A stretch of DNA of 64,000 nucleotides from Unio delphinus (taxonomy: Eukaryota; Mollusca; Bivalvia; Unionida; Unionidae), in NCBI GenBank assembly GCA_029339505.1, contig JAQISU010000179.1, positions 14,718,001-14,782,000 of the forward strand, written 5' to 3'. The position numbers and the translations under genes are program-made. This document shows positions 11,985-23,634 of the stretch, in pieces (the first letter of the stretch is position 1; every line of letters begins with the position of its first letter). Under the pieces are notes generated by a model that saw only the letters and a program-made list of their open reading frames with translations, had not been told where the DNA came from and did not search any database.

Positions 11985-13285
11985 TGGTTTCATTAGTGTC
12001 TTGATCCACTTCTTTTGATACTGTATATGAAACACCTGTGCAGAATTAGATGTATTTGAATGAATGTCTTGTGTTATGTCGTTAAGACCCAACAGGTGTA
12101 GATACCTGTGAAGCACCTACCAGTAACTCTCACTGGTGACAAAGGTGTGACTTACAGGCTCTTAAAGCTTCACCACACATTCCTGATAATGTCCATCATT
12201 TAGCGGACTGGAACTTTTATACATCATGTACAAATTCAAATTGTCACAACTATACAAATTTTCAAGGAATTTTCAGCATAGACAACAAAGAAATCAAATT
12301 CACATTGAGGAAGTTTCCACAAACTTAATGATTTTATATTACATTCAAAATAATAGGATGTACTCTGTTGATAAATCCACTTGTTTTTGTAGACATTTAT
12401 TCACAATAAAAGAGAAACCTTTGTAGATATAGTATGAACCAGTTAAGGGGAACTGATAATGAGTAATATATATGTATATTAGTATAGATTTATCATGGGT
12501 GATTACTCAAATGGCCTGGATTAATTAGGTACCATTGATAGGTAGTCTCATTAGAAGTACCCTACATCAAAAGTCTTTGTGTAGAAAAACTAATATTGTC
12601 TACTGTATTCAAGGTAAATAATAAGGGGTGTGGCACTAGTGGCCATTTAATAAGGGGAGGCTAGTGTCATCACACAATACAAAAAGCCATATTACTTAAC
12701 TTTTTGTCGGCAAATGTACGATTTATTTGGTCATGTAGACAACATGTTTCAACAGAAAAATATTTCTGTCTCACAAAGACTATGTTTAATGGTGGTGACA
12801 TGGGAGGGTGTCAGTGATCAGTACCTCATTACATTTCTGGTGCTTATGTGTAGCTTTTTTTTTACTTCTTTTAAAATTTCTGTTCATTTTAATGAAATTA
12901 CATGTTACTTTAAGTGATTGATACCTTGTCATTTTATTTGACATTTAAGTTTCTATTAATTTATGTTAGTTTATTTGTATTCTATGCTGAAGTTTCCAAA
13001 AATTCTTGTTTATAAGAAATTTGACAATTGGCATGAGTAATTTAAGATGCCTTATTTAAAAAATATATGGTCTGTATAACAATGTATGGATAATTCTGTA
13101 ATTTTTAAAAGCATTTATTCCCTTAAGGTAAAACTTGACAACCACATCACTGGACATTCATATGTCAGTAAATCAAAGCCAAGAAATTTCTCAAGCCAAA
13201 GACTTCGATGAGAACAGAGATCAGCTTCATCAATATAAAATTATAAAAGTTTTCGATAAAATAACAAGCTGACTTTTCTTGACAT
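11985..13285. other. Non-coding DNA
   Basis: Open frames at 12226-12426 and 12714-12917 show random composition and no motif. No RNA gene or transposon is seen. Confidence 0.4.
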
Positions 13286-13290
13286 TTACA

Positions 13291-13426
13291 TCCACCAAAT
13301 TCAAATGCAAAAATTAAAATCCACCGAATTCAAATACAAAAATTTAAATCCACTAAATTCGAATACAAAAATTTAAATCCACCAAATTAAAATACAAAAA
13401 TTTAAATCCACCAAATTTGAATACAG
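13291..13426. repeat. 29 bp minisatellite, about 4.7 copies
   Basis: TCCACCAAATTCAAAT restarts at 13291, 13320, 13349, 13378 and 13407, an exact 29 bp period with scattered substitutions. Confidence 0.95.
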
Positions 13427-14131
13427 AACTCCTTCCTTATAAGGACCTTCATTATAACACAGTTCCTGTTATAAAGCAAGTGTAGCCATTGATCCTCGTT
13501 TCATTATTTGGTCGTACAATTATAGGCATGATGTGCTAAATTAAGTGGCCTTGTTACAAGGGTCTAAATTACCTGGCCTCACTACAGTAATCTTTGGTTA
13601 AGTCTGGGATAGCATTTATAATGAGATAGTAATGTAATTAATTAAGCATGACAATAGTGATGATGTACATATGATCCATGATTGGTGGCATGTGTATGAA
13701 TCATAAAATCACAAGCTTATCAAATGAAACAAGTGGCTTTAATTTAATTCAGGGTTCACTCTAGGTCAAGCCCTTGCAGAACAGGTTTTTAATTGAAAAC
13801 CTTTGGTCAATGATTTCAACTTCTGACAGATCGTTAATGATGGCACACTTATCCACTTTTGTGCAATTAATTATTTATGACATAATTAGCAGGACTGTAA
13901 ATAAAACTAATTAGTAGGACTGTACCTAAAACTTCATTTATTTTGTAATTAATTGTCAAAAGGAGAAGGTTAAGTAATCACTTTTGGCTTCTCAATTACC
14001 TTTGAAAAAGTTAACTTATCTAAAAATGATCACTATGGCAAAATTAAAGGCTAAAATACATCTTGACCACAAAACATCTTCTCTATAGAGCTTTTTGACT
14101 GAATTCTCACATATACGTCTTATTCAAAGTT

Positions 14132-14486
14132 CTACTATCTGATATTGGGATCACTAGTGATCTTGTCACACTACTATCTGATATTGGGATCACTAGTGAT
14201 CCTGTCACTACTACATGTATCTGATATTGAGATCACTAGTGATCTTGTCACACTACTATCTGATATTCGGATTACTAGTGATCCTGTCACTACTATCTGA
14301 TATTGAGATCACTAGTGATCTTGTCACACTACTATCTGATATTGGGATTACTTGTGATCCTGTCACATGACTATCTGATATTGAGATTATTAGTGATCTT
14401 GTCACACTACTATCTGATATTGGGATCACTAGTGATCTTGTCACTACTATCTGATCTTAGGATCACTAGTGATCCTGTCACACTAT
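14132..14486. repeat. 37-44 bp array built on a 14 bp palindrome
   Basis: About nine copies of CTACTATCTGATATTGGGAT plus CACTAGTGATC and a TTGTCACA/CCTGTCAC tail. Most units contain the perfect palindrome GATCACTAGTGATC or a one-base variant. Spacing varies from 37 to 44 bp. Open frames on both strands (62 and 82 codons) are translations of the unit. Confidence 0.93.
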
Positions 14487-14489
14487 TCA

Positions 14490-16220
14490 TAATTCATTTT
14501 TTGATGACCAGTCGACATTGCTGTTATATTGTAATGCTATCTCCACTATAAAAAAGGAATGTATTGAAAAGCATCTGTGACATAACATTCGTCAACTTGA
14601 TTTTGATAAGGTTTGAAAGAGAAAAAAACTGTCGGCGGGTTTTGATCATTTTACCACATTAGCAAGTCAGAATTCATGGTTGACCTGTTGGAATTTTCAG
14701 AACTACCACATAAGCATATGAAAATGTTCAAATTGTATATTTTTCTTTAGTGTAAAGTGCAGTCGAGTACCTCCTTGATTTATCTTTGAAATCAAACCAT
14801 TACATTAGACAATTATTGGGGGGGGGGGGGTAACGACACAAGTATTCCCTTGCAGTCTGTAATGTAAATCTTGATTTAAATTTGAAAAAGAGTCCAAATA
14901 ATTTATAAAACTGTATAAAAATATTCTGTAAATTGAAATTATAAATTATATCATGTGTACATGCAACAAAATCTAATTACATACCGTGTTGTCTTATCCA
15001 AAACCTGGTCTTTTCAACGGTTTATCTCCAAGAGATTAAACAAACATCCTTTTTTTTATAGCAAATTAATATTAAAAGCAATGATTTATCATGCTAAAGT
15101 TCATTTCAATCTATTATGAACATGTCAGTAAAAATAATAATGATGATAATAATTCAGTTTAGCCAAGGCCCAAATAGTACAATTATGCATTACCATCACA
15201 TGTATATTATTACCTAACCATGCATGGAAATTCTCTTTTTCCTAAAAGCTGGTTTTTGTCCTGTGGTAACAATTTACTTGTATGCATACTTCATCAGCTT
15301 AACTGTTTATGTTTTCATTTATTTTTGTAACTGATTACTCTAAACCTGTCCTAAAGATTTCATAATACTTCCATCACAAAGACATCATTTTCAATTTTTT
15401 GTTACCTGTGACTTTTGTTTTGCATAATATTTGGTTGATCATTTTTAAAATATACTCTTGTATTTTGTAATGTTTCACACTGAAAATTACAAGAAATCAA
15501 AGAAGTTCTTGGAAAAGAAATAAGATAATTTACATGCATATTGAATGACTAATTGGTATTTGGAAGCAGGTCTGTGGAGGTAAATCAAAGTCATCTTGAT
15601 CTTTGGGTGTGTTGGGTAAAAAGCCTATGGTATTCAAGCACGAGATTTATGAAGATTTATAATCTGGAAAAGTGGTCATATGTCATTGCTGCACATTTCT
15701 GACATAGCTGCCCCCTCCACTCAAAAAAGGTGTCAGATAAACAGACTAAATAATGATTCACAGATTTTATCTCATTGGAACTTCTTACTTGAAAAATATT
15801 CCCCACCATGCTATTAGGGCCCACATACACAGAGAAGGTCAGACCAAATAAGAGTACACTCCCATCACTTGCCTCTGTAACTGACCACCTACTGAAACTG
15901 ACCCTAGTAGCCCCTCCAGTCTGTCAATCACCCTGGCATTTCCATTTCACATGCCTTGCACTGGAAAATTTCATACTGCTCTGACATTTCTTGTCTTCTT
16001 GATTCCCACTGGAATATTGCTGCACAAATCACAGTAAATAGGAGATTTCAGAGAAATTCTATGTCTGATTTGATAACAATGTTGATTTTATTCACAAACT
16101 TCTGCCAACACACAGACTCATTTTGCATTATTTAAAAGTAGAAAGCAAAATCCCACCAATATTTTGTAAGTGAACCAGCTAAATTATTTTAATATTTTGG
16201 TTCCTCATCCACCAACATCA

Positions 16221-16222
<2 letters not shown>
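14490..16222. other. Non-coding DNA
   Basis: No gene recognised. A G-run of about twelve bases lies at 14819-14830, and short AAT/GAT trinucleotide tracts lie near 15133-15152. Some stretches (15540-16060) are richer in GC but have no sustained open frame. Confidence 0.4.

Positions 16223-16223
<1 letters not shown>

Positions 16224-16269
<46 letters not shown>
16224..16269. repeat. (TG)n microsatellite, about 23 units
   Basis: A perfect TG run that directly abuts the 3' end of SINE-1 copy B. Read on the SINE strand it is a (CA)n tail. Confidence 0.97.
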
Positions 16270-16270
<1 letters not shown>

Positions 16271-16630
16271 GGATTTGGATTTTTAATATAGCTTTATTAA
16301 ATTTTTCAGTCACATTGCAATGAAGTCTGCAGTGTGGCAGTTGGTAAGTTGGTAGTGCTGCCTAGCACTGGGGCATCATGACACAGAGATGAAGCATAAT
16401 GTCCCACCCAGTCACATTATCCTGACTGGTCCAGGCTGACCAGTCCTAACACTAACCTTCCAGGCTGACCAGTCCCATAACTAACCTAAGTGCCAAGTGA
16501 GGCAGCTGTTAGTACCATTTTTTTTAAGTCTTTATTTTTACAACTCTTTGGTATGACTTGGCCGAGGATCAAACCCACAACCTCCTGTATTCGAGACAGA
16601 GGCTCAAACCACCAGGCCATCTGAATGGTC
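16271..16630 (-). mobile_element. SINE-1 copy B, second subfamily, CA tail
   Basis: The minus-strand head has A box TGGCCTGGTGG and B box GGTTTGATCC. The body carries the GTGTGGCAG variant rather than GTGAGGCAG, and an internal duplication of the CAGGCTGACCAGTCC segment makes it about 30 bp longer than other copies. The 3' end reads ATCCAAATCC followed by the (CA)n tract at 16224-16269. This differs from the CAAA-type tails of copies A, C, E and G. Confidence 0.9.
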
Positions 16631-16639
16631 AATTCAATT

Positions 16640-16990
16640 TAATGTAAAGGTCTCAAAAGTAAAACTATACAGGACCATTCCCCTCAGAAGCAATAAAATG
16701 GTTAATTTTGCTCTGTCATGCAAGCACCATCTTGAAATGGAAGATTCACATTCTAGCACAGCTCTATAATTTGAAAGCGAAATCATATTTTGATTGCTTG
16801 CCCATCAAGTGGACGAAGACTTGTAATTTTGAGGTCAATTGCAGAGCCATTACCTCCAAAAGGACCCCTCCTAACTCATCCAAGTCACATTTATCTGTCA
16901 GGACATATGGCATAGTTCCTTAAAATTGTCATACACAACAATGTGAATTTTAATTTCAATTCAGAATTTACCAACTGGGATCTGATGTCT
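16640..16990. other. Short non-coding interval
   Basis: A 71-codon plus-strand frame at 16708-16923 has a fairly natural composition. It lacks a recognisable motif, a close start context or splice context, so it is not called. Confidence 0.35.
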
Positions 16991-16996
16991 CTATCA

Positions 16997-17167
16997 GGAC
17001 AGGCAGCCATATAGCTGGGTCATTAATTACTGTACCATACATGCTCACTTGTAGGACAGGCAGCCATATAGCTGGGTCATTAATTACTGTACCATACATG
17101 CTCACTTGTAGCACAGGTAATCATAGGGTTTGGTCATTAACTTCTGCACCATACATCCTCATTGAGG
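16997..17167. repeat. 57 bp minisatellite, 3 copies
   Basis: GGACAGGCAGCCATATAGCT restarts at 16997 and 17054, and a diverged third unit begins at 17111. The first two copies are essentially identical. The unit contains ACCATACATGCTCACTTGTA, which resembles the TATACTCACTTATAAG phrase of the dispersed repeat at 36262. Confidence 0.93.
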
Positions 17168-17178
17168 AACAAATCATG

Positions 17179-17505
17179 TTTGTTTGTTTCATTAGGATTT
17201 TTAATGTAGCTTTAACAATTTTTCAGTCATATCACTACAATGTCTCTGCAGTGAGGCAGTTCATAGTGATATCTATCTAGCTCTGGGGAATCGTGCTGCA
17301 GACCTGTAGCATGATGTCCCACCCAGTCACATTATGCTGACACCAGGCCGACCAGTCCTAACAATAACCTCTTAATGCTGAGCATGAAATGAGGCAGCTG
17401 TTTGTACCATTTTTGTAAGTCTTTGGTATGACTCAGCCAGGGATCAAACCCACGACCTCCCGCTTCTGCGGTTGATGCTCTAACCACTAGGCAACTGGAG
17501 CTGTT
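17179..17505 (-). mobile_element. SINE-1 copy C, full length, with target-site duplication
   Basis: The tRNA-like head on the minus strand (A box TTGCCTAGTGG, B box GGTTTGATCC) is followed by the complete SINE-1 body and an ATGAAACAAACAAAC tail. Flanking GAACAAATCATG (17167-17178) and GAATAGATCATG (17506-17517) match at 10 of 12 bases, fitting an aged target-site duplication. Confidence 0.9.
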
Positions 17506-17536
17506 GAATAGATCATGAAAGAGGAACTAGTCTGAA

Positions 17537-17595
17537 ACATTGGATGTGTTTGTTGCTAAGATAAACATTGAATGTGTTTGTTGCTAAGATAAATC
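17537..17595. repeat. 31 bp tandem duplication
   Basis: ATGTGTTTGTTGCTAAGATA appears twice in direct tandem with few differences. Confidence 0.9.
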
Positions 17596-17944
17596 AGGTT
17601 CTGTGACAAGGAGAGTTCATACAGCTGATGAATATAAATGAGGTCAGCATAAATGGTAGAGATTGTCATAGATCCTGACAGACATAAATAGAAGTGGCAT
17701 CACTAGGGTTGGTGTCACCAAGTGCGATAACTCATGGTGTCACTCCCATGGACTTTCTTCATTTTGGTGTCACCCCCACAGATGGCGTCTCCTGGTGTGG
17801 TCTGCACCCCCCTAGTGATGCCCCTGATAAATATTATGTTGTCAAAGATCCTGACAGGCATAAATAGTAGAGAGATTGTTATAGACCCTGATAGGCATGC
17901 ATATTATAAGCATGCAACAATGAAATTTCATTTGAAATGACCCT

Positions 17945-18169
17945 CTCCACTCTTCTTGGGACTGATATGGTAACAGTTTTCATTATGTTAGAAACATGCC
18001 CTGCAACAGATTCCAGTTTCTTCAACAGGTCTGTCTTCCTGTTGTCAGGTCTGGACAAAGTGGCCATTACACCCACAGATCATGCAGCCTTCTCCTTAAA
18101 TCTACTGTGGTCAGCTATTGTAGTGGTCCAGTTTCCTAATAAACTACTCAACTCTCTTTTATATGGCAG
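17945..18169 (-). pseudogene. Coding-like but broken minus-strand segment, unidentified
   Basis: On the minus strand one frame stays open from about 18169 to beyond 17950, except for a single TGA at about 18080-18082. Part of the reading is LLGNWTTTIADHSRFKEKAA, the stop, then SVGVMATLSRPDNRKTDLLK. It continues with LESVAGHVSNIMKTV. The composition (charged, helix-forming, mixed codon thirds) looks like protein, unlike most frames here. The upstream end has a possible splice acceptor (TATAAAAG after a pyrimidine stretch) and the downstream end a possible donor (AGAG followed by GTCATT). I do not recognise the family. It could be a decayed exon, a retrocopy fragment or chance. Confidence 0.25.
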
Positions 18170-18189
18170 GGAAGATTGTGATCACTAAA

Positions 18190-18800
18190 TGGGTGGTATT
18201 GTGGAAGGCTTGTGCTAATCTATTACCATGTTATCATAGAGGAAATACTGCCAATAACATGCAACGCACTTCCACTTTCACCTTGGAGCAGCCAAGTTGC
18301 CCTTTACGACAATAGTTTACATAAATGGGAAGGGAGAAAGACAACCAAGGGGTAGGAACCGCCAAGATGTCCTTTGAATGCAATGATCTATGTCAGGAAT
18401 CCTCATATACAATTGTTCAACATATTTTAATCAGAATAGTAAAACTGCAACCAATGAATTAATCATTCAACAGGTAAACCGTTTGTAGAATTATATAATG
18501 TCTGTCATGTTGCAGAATGTTCACTTCATGAAAAAATGTTTTGACTTTTTTTCAAAAATGTTTAAATCGAGATTACGACACCATAATGTACACATGGAAA
18601 AAAAAAACGAAAAACTATGCTGGATGATTAATAACTAAATTTATCTTTTAGCAGTCACCTGCCTAATATAAATGTTAATTTTGATTACTTTTATGGTCAG
18701 AATTAACATGTTTTATTTTCATGAATGATTTGTCAAGAATTCATGCTGACAGCCATGCTTAGTATCTTAAAATCTGGAGTGCTTCATTTTTACTTTCTCT
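18190..18800. other. Non-coding DNA
   Basis: Nothing recognised on either strand. Confidence 0.4.
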
Positions 18801-18805
18801 GTTGT

Positions 18806-18925
18806 AATACAGTTTGTTTATAAAGATCAGAACTACTGGCCTTAATAATACAGTTGTTTATAAAAATTGAAACTACCGGCATTAATATACAGCTTATTTA
18901 TAAACTTCGGAACTACTGGAATAAT
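18806..18925. repeat. About 42 bp minisatellite, 3 degenerate copies
   Basis: Units follow the pattern ATACAGTTTGTTTATAAA, then GAACTACTGGCATTAATA, with several substitutions each. Confidence 0.85.
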
Positions 18926-19312
18926 CAGTTATTTCATAAACATGTATCTAATCAATATTTAGAAGTTTAGAAATAATCTGGTGAATTCAAAGAATTTATT
19001 TTATTTTCCTCTTGCTGTAAGATAAATATTTGACTTTGTAGGCGTAAAATCCCTTTCTTTGTCAGAAAGTGTGGCTGGAATGTGATCTGTCCTTTGGTTA
19101 GAAACCTATCCCTGTGTTATCATGACTTTGGATCAGACATCAGGCAGATATGTCAATCATGAACACTTACTCAGTCAGTTAAAAAATGGTCATCATGGCA
19201 GGAAAAAGAAGCAACACAAACTAGCATGTTCAAGTTGTATAGTTAGTCCACCTTTTAATTTTGGTTGGTTCGCTTTTCGCAGCAATTTCAACACACAACT
19301 GGTTGTCTTGTA

Positions 19313-19366
19313 GAGAAACAAGAGTTAAGTGCTCTTGCAGAGGAAATAAGAGTTAAGTGCTCTTTC
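19313..19366. repeat. Short tandem duplication
   Basis: AAGAGTTAAGTGCTCTTGCA and a near copy follow one another at about 28 bp spacing. The core GAGTTAAGTGCTC is repeated exactly. Confidence 0.8.
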
Positions 19367-19498
19367 CAAAGATACAGCATAGTAGAGGACACGGGCTGAC
19401 CTGGGTGGGTCTCAAAATATTTGATCATTGTAATTCGAGTCTAACACTCAACAATCAAGTTTTCCTAACTTATGTCTAAAGAGTATCCTTGAAAAAAT

Positions 19499-19595
19499 TG
19501 ACAAAAAAAATTTCTTAGACCTTTACCATTACAAAAAATTTCTTAGACCTTTACCTTTACAAAAAATTTCTTAGACCTTGACCTTTACAATAACC
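19499..19595. repeat. About 31 bp minisatellite, 3 copies
   Basis: AAATTTCTTAGACCTTTACC is repeated three times, separated by short A-runs. Confidence 0.9.
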
Positions 19596-19756
19596 TGTAA
19601 TTTCTAAGCCTATACATCTTTTTGATATTTTAAAATTTTCCCTTGCAACATTAATCTGTAATTTCTAAACCGTTACTTCAATCTGCTTTTTGATAATTTT
19701 CCAATTTTCCCTTGCAACAAAGTTAGTGCAAGTCACGCACTTTATTGATTTCATGT

Positions 19757-19852
19757 CATACACGTGATCCAAACGTGGTACACGTGACCCAAAGGTGGTA
19801 CACATGACCCAAAGGTCATACACGTGACCCATAGGTGGAATATGTGACCCAT
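19757..19852. repeat. 21 bp array carrying CACGTG sites
   Basis: About four and a half units of TACACGTGACCCAAAGGTGG. Three units keep the perfect E-box palindrome CACGTG. The others read CACATG or TATGTG. Confidence 0.9.
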
Positions 19853-19859
19853 TAAGAGA

Positions 19860-20655
19860 TCATTGTAATCAATATAACAGAATTTTTCATTTAAATTCAC
19901 TCCTTTGAAAATTCTGATTAATAAATGTTTATAATATTGTTGCATTTTTTCTTCACAAATCACTGACTTTTAAATAGATACAGTTTAATTCACCTTTTTA
20001 AAGTTTTATTTGATTAAATAGAAATAAAAATGACTGAAATATCACTAAAATGTTTCTTTATATACCAGGTTTTTATTTGCCCGTCAGCCTCAAGGAGCAA
20101 ATATTCCTTAAAATCCATTTCTCTGTGAAAGTAATCATTTTCTTCATATCCTTATTTTCTTGCCCCAGCTAATTGCAAAAGGATAGAGCCATTCTATCCA
20201 TGTTTCTGCCATTTAATCAGTCTAACAGGGTACAGGGGGAATAACTCTTGATAACTTACATCACCACATCAGATAAAACCTCCCTTGGGACATAATCAAA
20301 TCCTGATATTTCAAACTTGTCAAGGCTAGACTGTCTTCACATTTTCAGACCATGGTGCTAATTGCAGCAGTTGCTTCTTCATAGAGAGCTGACCTCTCAA
20401 AGTGATAGAATAACAACATACAATGTGTTGAACATTTGTACAATGTAATATAAGCCCAACAATTAATTTTGTAAAGGTTTCATGTTGTAGATAAGATTCA
20501 GGTACTGAATAATTTTGAATTTCATGGACAGAAATAATGAACTTTAGGAATGAGTCTAGTCTCAGAGTCATATTTGTAATAGAAATCTCAAAAATACTGA
20601 TAAATTACAGAATTTATTCCATGTATGTTTTCAAATGTTTTAAAATTAGGATAGG
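19860..20655. other. Non-coding DNA
   Basis: No gene. The 81-codon minus-strand frame at 20326-20571 has no motif. Confidence 0.4.
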
Positions 20656-20657
20656 CA

Positions 20658-20807
20658 TGTGTGTGTGCGTGTGTGTGTATATATATACATATATACATAT
20701 ACACACACACGTATATATGTATATGTATATATACATGTATATGTATATATATACGTATATATGTATCTATATATACGTGCATGTATCTATATCTACGTAT
20801 ATATGTA

Positions 20808-20838
<31 letters not shown>
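20658..20838. repeat. Compound TG/TA/CA microsatellite
   Basis: TGTGTGTGCGTGTGTGTG passes into TATATACATA tracts, CACACACACG and finally an uninterrupted TA run. TG and CA blocks lie on either side of TA blocks, so the tract is partly self-complementary. The three long Tyr/Ile/His open frames here are artefacts of this composition. Confidence 0.95.
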
Positions 20839-20842
<4 letters not shown>

Positions 20843-21209
20843 ATTGATGTTTGTAATAAGTCCCAAAAAATTTGACAAACCACAGAATAAACTCTAAAAC
20901 CTCAAAAAAGTATTTCCTATTGCGATGGTTTTAAAATTAGAGTAGATGTGTGTTTTTTTATATTTAAAATCTGCTTTTTGTGGAGAAAAAAAATTCTTTA
21001 CCATGGCAGAAAAATGCTGGAGTCGGTAGTTACAAACAGGGACAGTCAGTTGACTGGAACCATTTCTTTTAGTTGGCCTAAACGAAGAGATTGTTTCTAA
21101 ATCAAAGTATAATTGCTTGTAGAGAGCATTTTATGCAGGAACAATCACTTAAACATTCTAATGTAGATAAAACTATCTGATTCATAACAGAACATGCCAG
21201 TTGCTGATT

Positions 21210-21211
21210 TA

Positions 21212-21253
<42 letters not shown>
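21210..21253. repeat. (AAT)n microsatellite, about 14 units
   Basis: Perfect AAT trinucleotides. Confidence 0.96.
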
Positions 21254-21259
21254 CTTTTC

Positions 21260-21895
21260 AAGTCACAAACGAATAAATTTACAGATAAAACGATGAACAT
21301 AACATTATGGGATTTTCTTTAGTTCCTTTATATAATTTTTTACAAATTTACCATTACCAAAAATCTACCAAAAAAACATTCATGAGGAATATGTTTTGAA
21401 ATTAGTGCTGAAATTCTAGTTGAGCTTCCCACTGAAATGGAAATACTTAAAAAGACTTGAGCTGGACTAGTAATTTCAGTCTAAACCAACTTCAGTTTGA
21501 GTGATGGAGATTTACTTCAATAACACAATGTACAACCAAACATGTCAGACAGCTAACAAAACAAGGCCAAGAAAAAAAAGCTGTGTTTATTTACAAATCA
21601 CTGATAGAAGAAATTTGTAATCAGACAATGATGGGGGCTGTTTGTTTAACATTTAAACTGGCTTTCCTTTGGCTGCAAAATCAATTTACTATAATTGATG
21701 AAATAAGCAAACAATTGCTAGGTTGAGATTTATTTTCTTTCAAAGCAATTAATTGAAAAGTAAACAGTCACAAATGTAAATAAAGTTTATTGTCATTAAT
21801 AGGAGAAGTTTATGAATGAAAAATTGTGAATTCCTACTATTAAGTGCAATGTTGGCAATCCCACCTAGTAAGGATCTACAGAAAAACATTAGGGA
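21260..21895. other. Non-coding DNA
   Basis: No gene, RNA or repeat boundary recognised. Confidence 0.4.
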
Positions 21896-21897
21896 TA

Positions 21898-22076
21898 CTA
21901 AAAATACCCTGTATCAAATATATAACCCCGATGGGGAAAAATTAAATGGGGCGTTAAATGAAAATAAAAAACAACAAACATACCTGGGGGAGCACATAAA
22001 TACATAAAAACATTTTACTTTTTTTTTATTGGGGGGGGGGGGCATCTGTCTGGTACCCCCCAAAAAGAAGCAATGT
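21898..22076 (+). repeat. Interspersed repeat with terminal G-run, copy 1
   Basis: It contains GGGGAAAAATTAAATGGG, AACATACCTGGGGGAGCACA, a T-tract followed by about twelve Gs, then CATCTGTCTGGTACCCCCC. The same blocks in the same order recur at 43436-43612. The shared frame reads ...YLGEH in both copies. No terminal repeats or tRNA boxes were found, so the class is unknown. Confidence 0.75.
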
Positions 22077-22129
22077 TGGCATGGATATAGCACGTATCAA
22101 CCACTGAAGCAGCCAAAAATATAGGTAAT

Positions 22130-22382
22130 GTGTGTTTTTGTGTGATTTGGATTCTAACATAGCTTTAAAAACATTTCAGTCACATCGATATGTCTGCACT
22201 GTGGCATTTTATAGCGATGTCTAGCACTGGAGCATTATACTGCAGACATGTAGCATGATGTCCCACCAAGTCACATTATCCAGTCCTAACATTAACCTCT
22301 TAATGCTGAGGGTCAAGCAAGGCAGCTGTTAGTACCATTTTTTTAAGTCTTTGGTATGACTCAGCTGGGAACCGAAATCATG
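22130..22382 (-). mobile_element. SINE-1 copy D, 5'-truncated, with target-site duplication
   Basis: The body and 3' end are present (GTCTAGCACTGGAGCATTAT, GTCTTTGGTATGACTCAGCT on the plus strand), but the tRNA head stops before the B box. It is flanked by AAATATAGGTAAT (22117-22129) and AAACATAGGTAAT (22383-22395), 12 of 13 matching. The truncation therefore happened at insertion and not by later deletion. The 3' end is CA-rich (CACACAAAAACACACA), like copy B. An internal gap removes about 20 bp around the ACACCAGGCCGACC region. Confidence 0.9.
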
Positions 22383-22789
22383 AAACATAGGTAATAGAGA
22401 CCTCCTTTTCTAATAGGTGTAGTACATGTCATGATGTATCCCCTCATAAAGTTTAATTCATTTTGTTTGAATAGTACACATGTAGCATTTTTTTAAAAAC
22501 TGATGTGGTCAGGAATTATATTAAAAAATGTAACCAATGCCTGTAAATATTGAATATAGGTCATAGTGGGCTAATTTGTTGTAAGGGTGTGATACTATCA
22601 GAGTTTCATCTAATGATCAATTGCAATTTGGTCAAGCATAAACACTAATAGACAATGCCAAAGCTTTGCTTCATTTTGTATGCTCATAGCTTTGGCAAAG
22701 TCAGCAAGCCATAATGAACTACTTCTGCAATAAGGTTGTACTGACCTAGTATCAGGATTCTACACAGGATATCAACAATATATAGAGTT

Positions 22790-22958
22790 TGGTTTGGTGC
22801 TTTATTCAACAGCAGTTTGTTCAGTGCTGAGGCAATTGGAGTCCAGGTTTTTAAGGACATACCACAATATCAGTGCTGATTCTATGGTTGGATTCTAACC
22901 AACACCTGTTTGTTTGGGAACTAAGCAATCAAACCACTGTGCCACCTCAGCTCCTGTC
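22790..22958 (-). mobile_element. tRNA-headed SINE of a further family
   Basis: Read on the minus strand from about 22958, a head has A box TGGCACAGTGGTTTGAT and B box GGTTAGAATCC. The 3' side ends GCACCAAACCAAACTC (plus strand GAGTTTGGTTTGGTGC). The GTTTGGTTTGG...TTTAAGGACAT wording resembles common bivalve repeats I know, but I cannot name it. No target-site duplication found. Confidence 0.55.
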
Positions 22959-22959
22959 T

Positions 22960-23630
22960 CCACTATTTGCCTTTTATGACATACGAGAGGATGCATCTGG
23001 CCAACTCTACTTTCTCAAGCTCATGCAAAACCTTTACTTGAACCTACAGAAATCCTTGATATTTGATTTACAATGACTTACATAAATTATTACATATAGG
23101 TCACAATGACCTTTTTTTGTTACATGGGTGTGGTACCTATCAAGACATCTATTGCAGGTATACCTGGAATAAATGGGACAAAAAATTTAAGTGGTTGCTA
23201 CATGCAATAATAACCCGAATGTAAAATATAGGTCACAAAAACCTTTCGTTGTAACGGTGTGATATGAAGAGGAATGCATACAATTAACTGGTTTGATGTA
23301 AAATATTATCAAATAAACTGAAAACTCAAATTTAACCTAGTAAACAGTGAAATGTAGGCTAATGTATTTGTAGGGATGGTATCGTACGCAAGTCGGAACA
23401 TTTCATGATATGTGCTAAATGCATGCATAAGCATGATCAAAAATGTAGAGAAATAATTCACAACGTTAGTTCACAACGTTAGATCCAGTCCCATGTAACC
23501 CAGTTACTATGAAAAATGTTCCAAATAGTAGCTTACGACAGAAGAAAAAATGGTTCAGATGCAGCAAGGATGTGTAGTGATTTTTATGTGTAGATGCCAG
23601 AGAAGCCAATAGCTCTCCAGTAGTTTGCTC
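22960..23630. other. Non-coding DNA
   Basis: No gene is seen. ATCCTTGATATTTGATTTAC near 23053 recurs with one change near 10599, so part of it belongs to an undefined dispersed repeat. Confidence 0.4.
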
Positions 23631-23634
23631 GAGT

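Noticed and set aside
20537..20878. Overlapping Tyr/Ile/His frames on both strands
   Set aside because: Compound TG/TA/CA microsatellite.
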